The notes beneath the pieces are model-generated. The model was not told the DNA's origin. It did no database searches and saw only the letters and a program-made list of their open reading frames with translations. The position numbers were made by a program, and so were the translations under genes. This document shows, one piece after another, positions 4,859-5,782 of a stretch of DNA of 5,782 nucleotides; the stretch's first letter is position 1; each line of letters begins with the position of its first letter. Origin of the DNA: Candidatus Kaiserbacteria bacterium (GTDB lineage Bacteria; Patescibacteriota; Minisyncoccia; Phycocordibacterales; Phycocordibacteraceae); NCBI GenBank assembly GCA_016182285.1, contig JACOXQ010000039.1:1-5782 (forward strand), written 5' to 3'.

Positions 4859-5782
4859 TTAAAGCTTTTCTGCTAGAGATAGATTGCCATTCGCATGGAT
4901 GTCAGACACAAATTCTTTGCGGAGCGCGCGGTAGTAGCCGGCGATGGCTATCATGACGGCGTTATCAGTAGTGAGGCTCGCTGTTGGAAGTTGGAAATTG
5001 ACAGTTGGAAATTCGGCAGAAATTTTTTCAGAAAAAGTTCGCCGTATGTGCGTGTTAGCAGAAACGCCGCCACCGATGACGAGCGTCTTTGCGCCAGTCT
5101 CACGAAGCGTCTGCGCAGTTTTTTTCCATAGCACGTCGGCGACGGCGTTTTCAAATTCGTGCGCGATGTGTTGTTTTTCTTTTTCACTTATATCTGGAAT
5201 CTTTTTCAAGAGATACAGCACAGCAGTCTTCAACCCTGCGAATGAGAAGTCGCAAGTGCCCGAATCAATCATCGGTCGCGGGAGTTGCGCCCATGTGTTG
5301 GACGTCGTACGTCCAACATCTGATGTGGTACGTACGACGTCCCGAAATTCTTCGCGAACGGACTCGGAGAGGCGGGAGATCTCTGGGCCGCCGGGGTAGG
5401 GGAGGCCGAGCATACGTGCGACTTTGTCAAAGGCCTCTCCCACAGCATCGTCGCGCGTCTGTCCGATGAGTTCATACGCGAGCCACTCTCTCATAACGAC
5501 GAGTTCTGTGTGGCCACCCGAAATAAGTAATGCCAATATTGGAAATTGTAAATTGGAAATTGTAAATTGCTCGCCGCGCGAATCCGCGAGCGCGGCGAGT
5601 ATATGCCCTTCCATATGATTGACAGCTACGAGCGGTTTGTCCCAGAGAAGAGTGAGCGCCTTGGCGAAATTAATACCCACCCACAAAGCGGGCTCCAGTC
5701 CGGGGCCGGCCGTGACCGCAATCGCATCAATATCTTGGAGAGGCACGTTCGCCTCCGCGAGCGCTTCGTCGAGGATGTGCGG
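4859..5782 (-). CDS. tsaD: tRNA N6-adenosine threonylcarbamoyltransferase TsaD (N-terminus outside window)
   Basis: TsaD transfers the threonylcarbamoyl group from threonylcarbamoyl-AMP to A37 of ANN-decoding tRNAs, with TsaB and TsaE. The visible 307 residues (numbered from the window edge) show IDAIAVTAGPGLEPALWVGINFAKA (18-42, given as its two halves IDAIAVTAGPG and LEPALWVGINFAKA), the iron-binding NHMEGH (55-60), LLISGGHTEL (85-94), DDAVGEAFDKVARMLGLPYPG (111-131, key DDA and GEAFDK), DFSFAGLKT (178-186), GGGVSAN (237-243) and TTDNAVMIA (271-279) with iron ligand D273. A GTG at 5746 could look like a start, but PHILDEALAEAN reads through in frame before it, so the gene continues beyond 5782. 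Roughly 30-40 N-terminal residues are missing. Three insertions of repeat DNA lie between conserved blocks, near residues 71-80, 147-164 and 257-268. Confidence 0.96.
   Translation of the reverse strand, partial: PHILDEALAEANVPLQDIDAIAVTAGPGLEPALWVGINFAKALTLLWDKPLVAVNHMEGHILAALADSRGEQFTISNLQFPILALLISGGHTELVVMREWLAYELIGQTRDDAVGEAFDKVARMLGLPYPGGPEISRLSESVREEFRDVVRTTSDVGRTTSNTWAQLPRPMIDSGTCDFSFAGLKTAVLYLLKKIPDISEKEKQHIAHEFENAVADVLWKKTAQTLRETGAKTLVIGGGVSANTHIRRTFSEKISAEFPTVNFQLPTASLTTDNAVMIAIAGYYRALRKEFVSDIHANGNLSLAEKL
4984..5013. repeat. Heptamer (TTGNNAR) array in frame inside tsaD, copy 2
   Basis: The plus strand reads four contiguous heptamers: TTGGAAG (4984), TTGGAAA (4991), TTGACAG (4998), TTGGAAA (5005), then TT. 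AGTTGGAAATT occurs twice exactly 14 bp apart (4989 and 5003). On the tsaD strand it encodes EFPTVNFQLPTA, directly before the conserved TTDNAVMIA block, where other TsaD proteins have a short variable link. Confidence 0.85.
5296..5342. repeat. Nested double palindromic element in frame inside tsaD
   Basis: TGTTGGACGT (5296-5305) and ACGTCCAACA (5309-5318) form a perfect palindrome with centre CGT. This is the valS element in the opposite orientation. A second degenerate copy follows (GATGTGGTACGTACGACGTC, from 5322). Together they make a larger inverted repeat: GGACGTCGTACGT (5300-5312) pairs exactly with ACGTACGACGTCC (5330-5342), and the inner CC/GG and ACATC/GATGT pair with single-base bulges. 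It encodes tandem DVVRTTS-DVGRTTS followed by N, in a variable loop before the conserved LPRPM and DFSFAGLKT segments. Confidence 0.88.
5538..5569. repeat. Heptamer (TTGNNAR) array in frame inside tsaD, copy 1
   Basis: The plus strand reads TTGGAAA (5539), TTGTAAA (5546), TTGGAAA (5553), TTGTAAA (5560), TTG. It is also two perfect 14-bp units GGAAATTGTAAATT (5541-5554 and 5555-5568). On the tsaD strand it encodes QFTISNLQFP, placed between the iron-binding NHMEGH motif and the conserved LLISGGHTEL strand. A typical TsaD has only a few variable residues there. Confidence 0.9.
5570..5599. repeat. GC-rich inverted repeat next to the tsaD heptamer array
   Basis: CTCGCCGCGC (5570-5579) and GCGCGGCGAG (5590-5599) are perfect 10-bp arms with a 10-base loop. 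The repeat begins at the base after the heptamer array and encodes LAALADSRGE. It may be chance in Ala/Arg-rich coding sequence, but its exact abutment on the array is notable. Confidence 0.55.

Noticed and set aside
5538..5569. CRISPR array
   Set aside because: The units are 7 bp, contiguous and without spacers, and they lie inside a coding gene.
5744..5746. GTG as the true start of tsaD
   Set aside because: The frame stays open to the window edge and encodes PHILDEALAEAN, which fits the conserved TsaD N-terminal region, so the gene is simply cut by the window.

Overview
The window most resembles a Candidate Phyla Radiation (Patescibacteria) genome, probably of the Parcubacteria type. This is an inference from gene character, not from a database match. 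The pointers are a DUF2914 membrane protein with an N-terminal HERHLS signature, a compact ValS, very tight gene spacing, start codons without Shine-Dalgarno sequences but with -10 boxes almost touching them, and short repeats inside housekeeping genes.

Layout. On the + strand: the last 44 codons of an unidentified gene (1-135), tRNA-Phe(GAA) (146-218), and a gene starting six bases after the tRNA for a polytopic membrane protein with a C-terminal DUF2914 domain (224-1309). That gene meets the minus-strand block tail to tail with no spacer. The minus-strand block, in transcription order, is tsaD (4859-5782, 5' end outside the window), valS (2667-4838), an AT-rich repeat-filled gap, a PrsW-family intramembrane protease (1837-2526, GTG start) and an Hsp20 small heat-shock protein (1310-1828).

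Function. tRNA-Phe, ValS (valine charging of tRNA) and TsaD (t6A37 modification of ANN-decoding tRNAs) belong to translation. PrsW-like protease and Hsp20 suggest envelope or protein-quality control. The DUF2914 protein has no known function. Extended -10 boxes before prsW and valS suggest separate leaderless or near-leaderless transcripts rather than one simple operon.

The most interesting content is two families of short repeats that occur within or directly beside essential genes. Family 1 is a heptamer array, consensus TTGNNAR, in runs of about four units. Two arrays lie in opposite orientation in the valS-prsW gap and form a long imperfect hairpin. Two more lie in frame inside tsaD. Family 2 is a GC-richer palindrome with core GGACGTACGACGTCC. 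It lies in frame once in valS and, as a nested double copy, once in tsaD. In both genes it is read in the same frame, as VGR(R/T)TSN. The insertions fall between conserved blocks, which recalls the palindromic elements of Rickettsia genes and the heptanucleotide tandem repeats of cyanobacteria.
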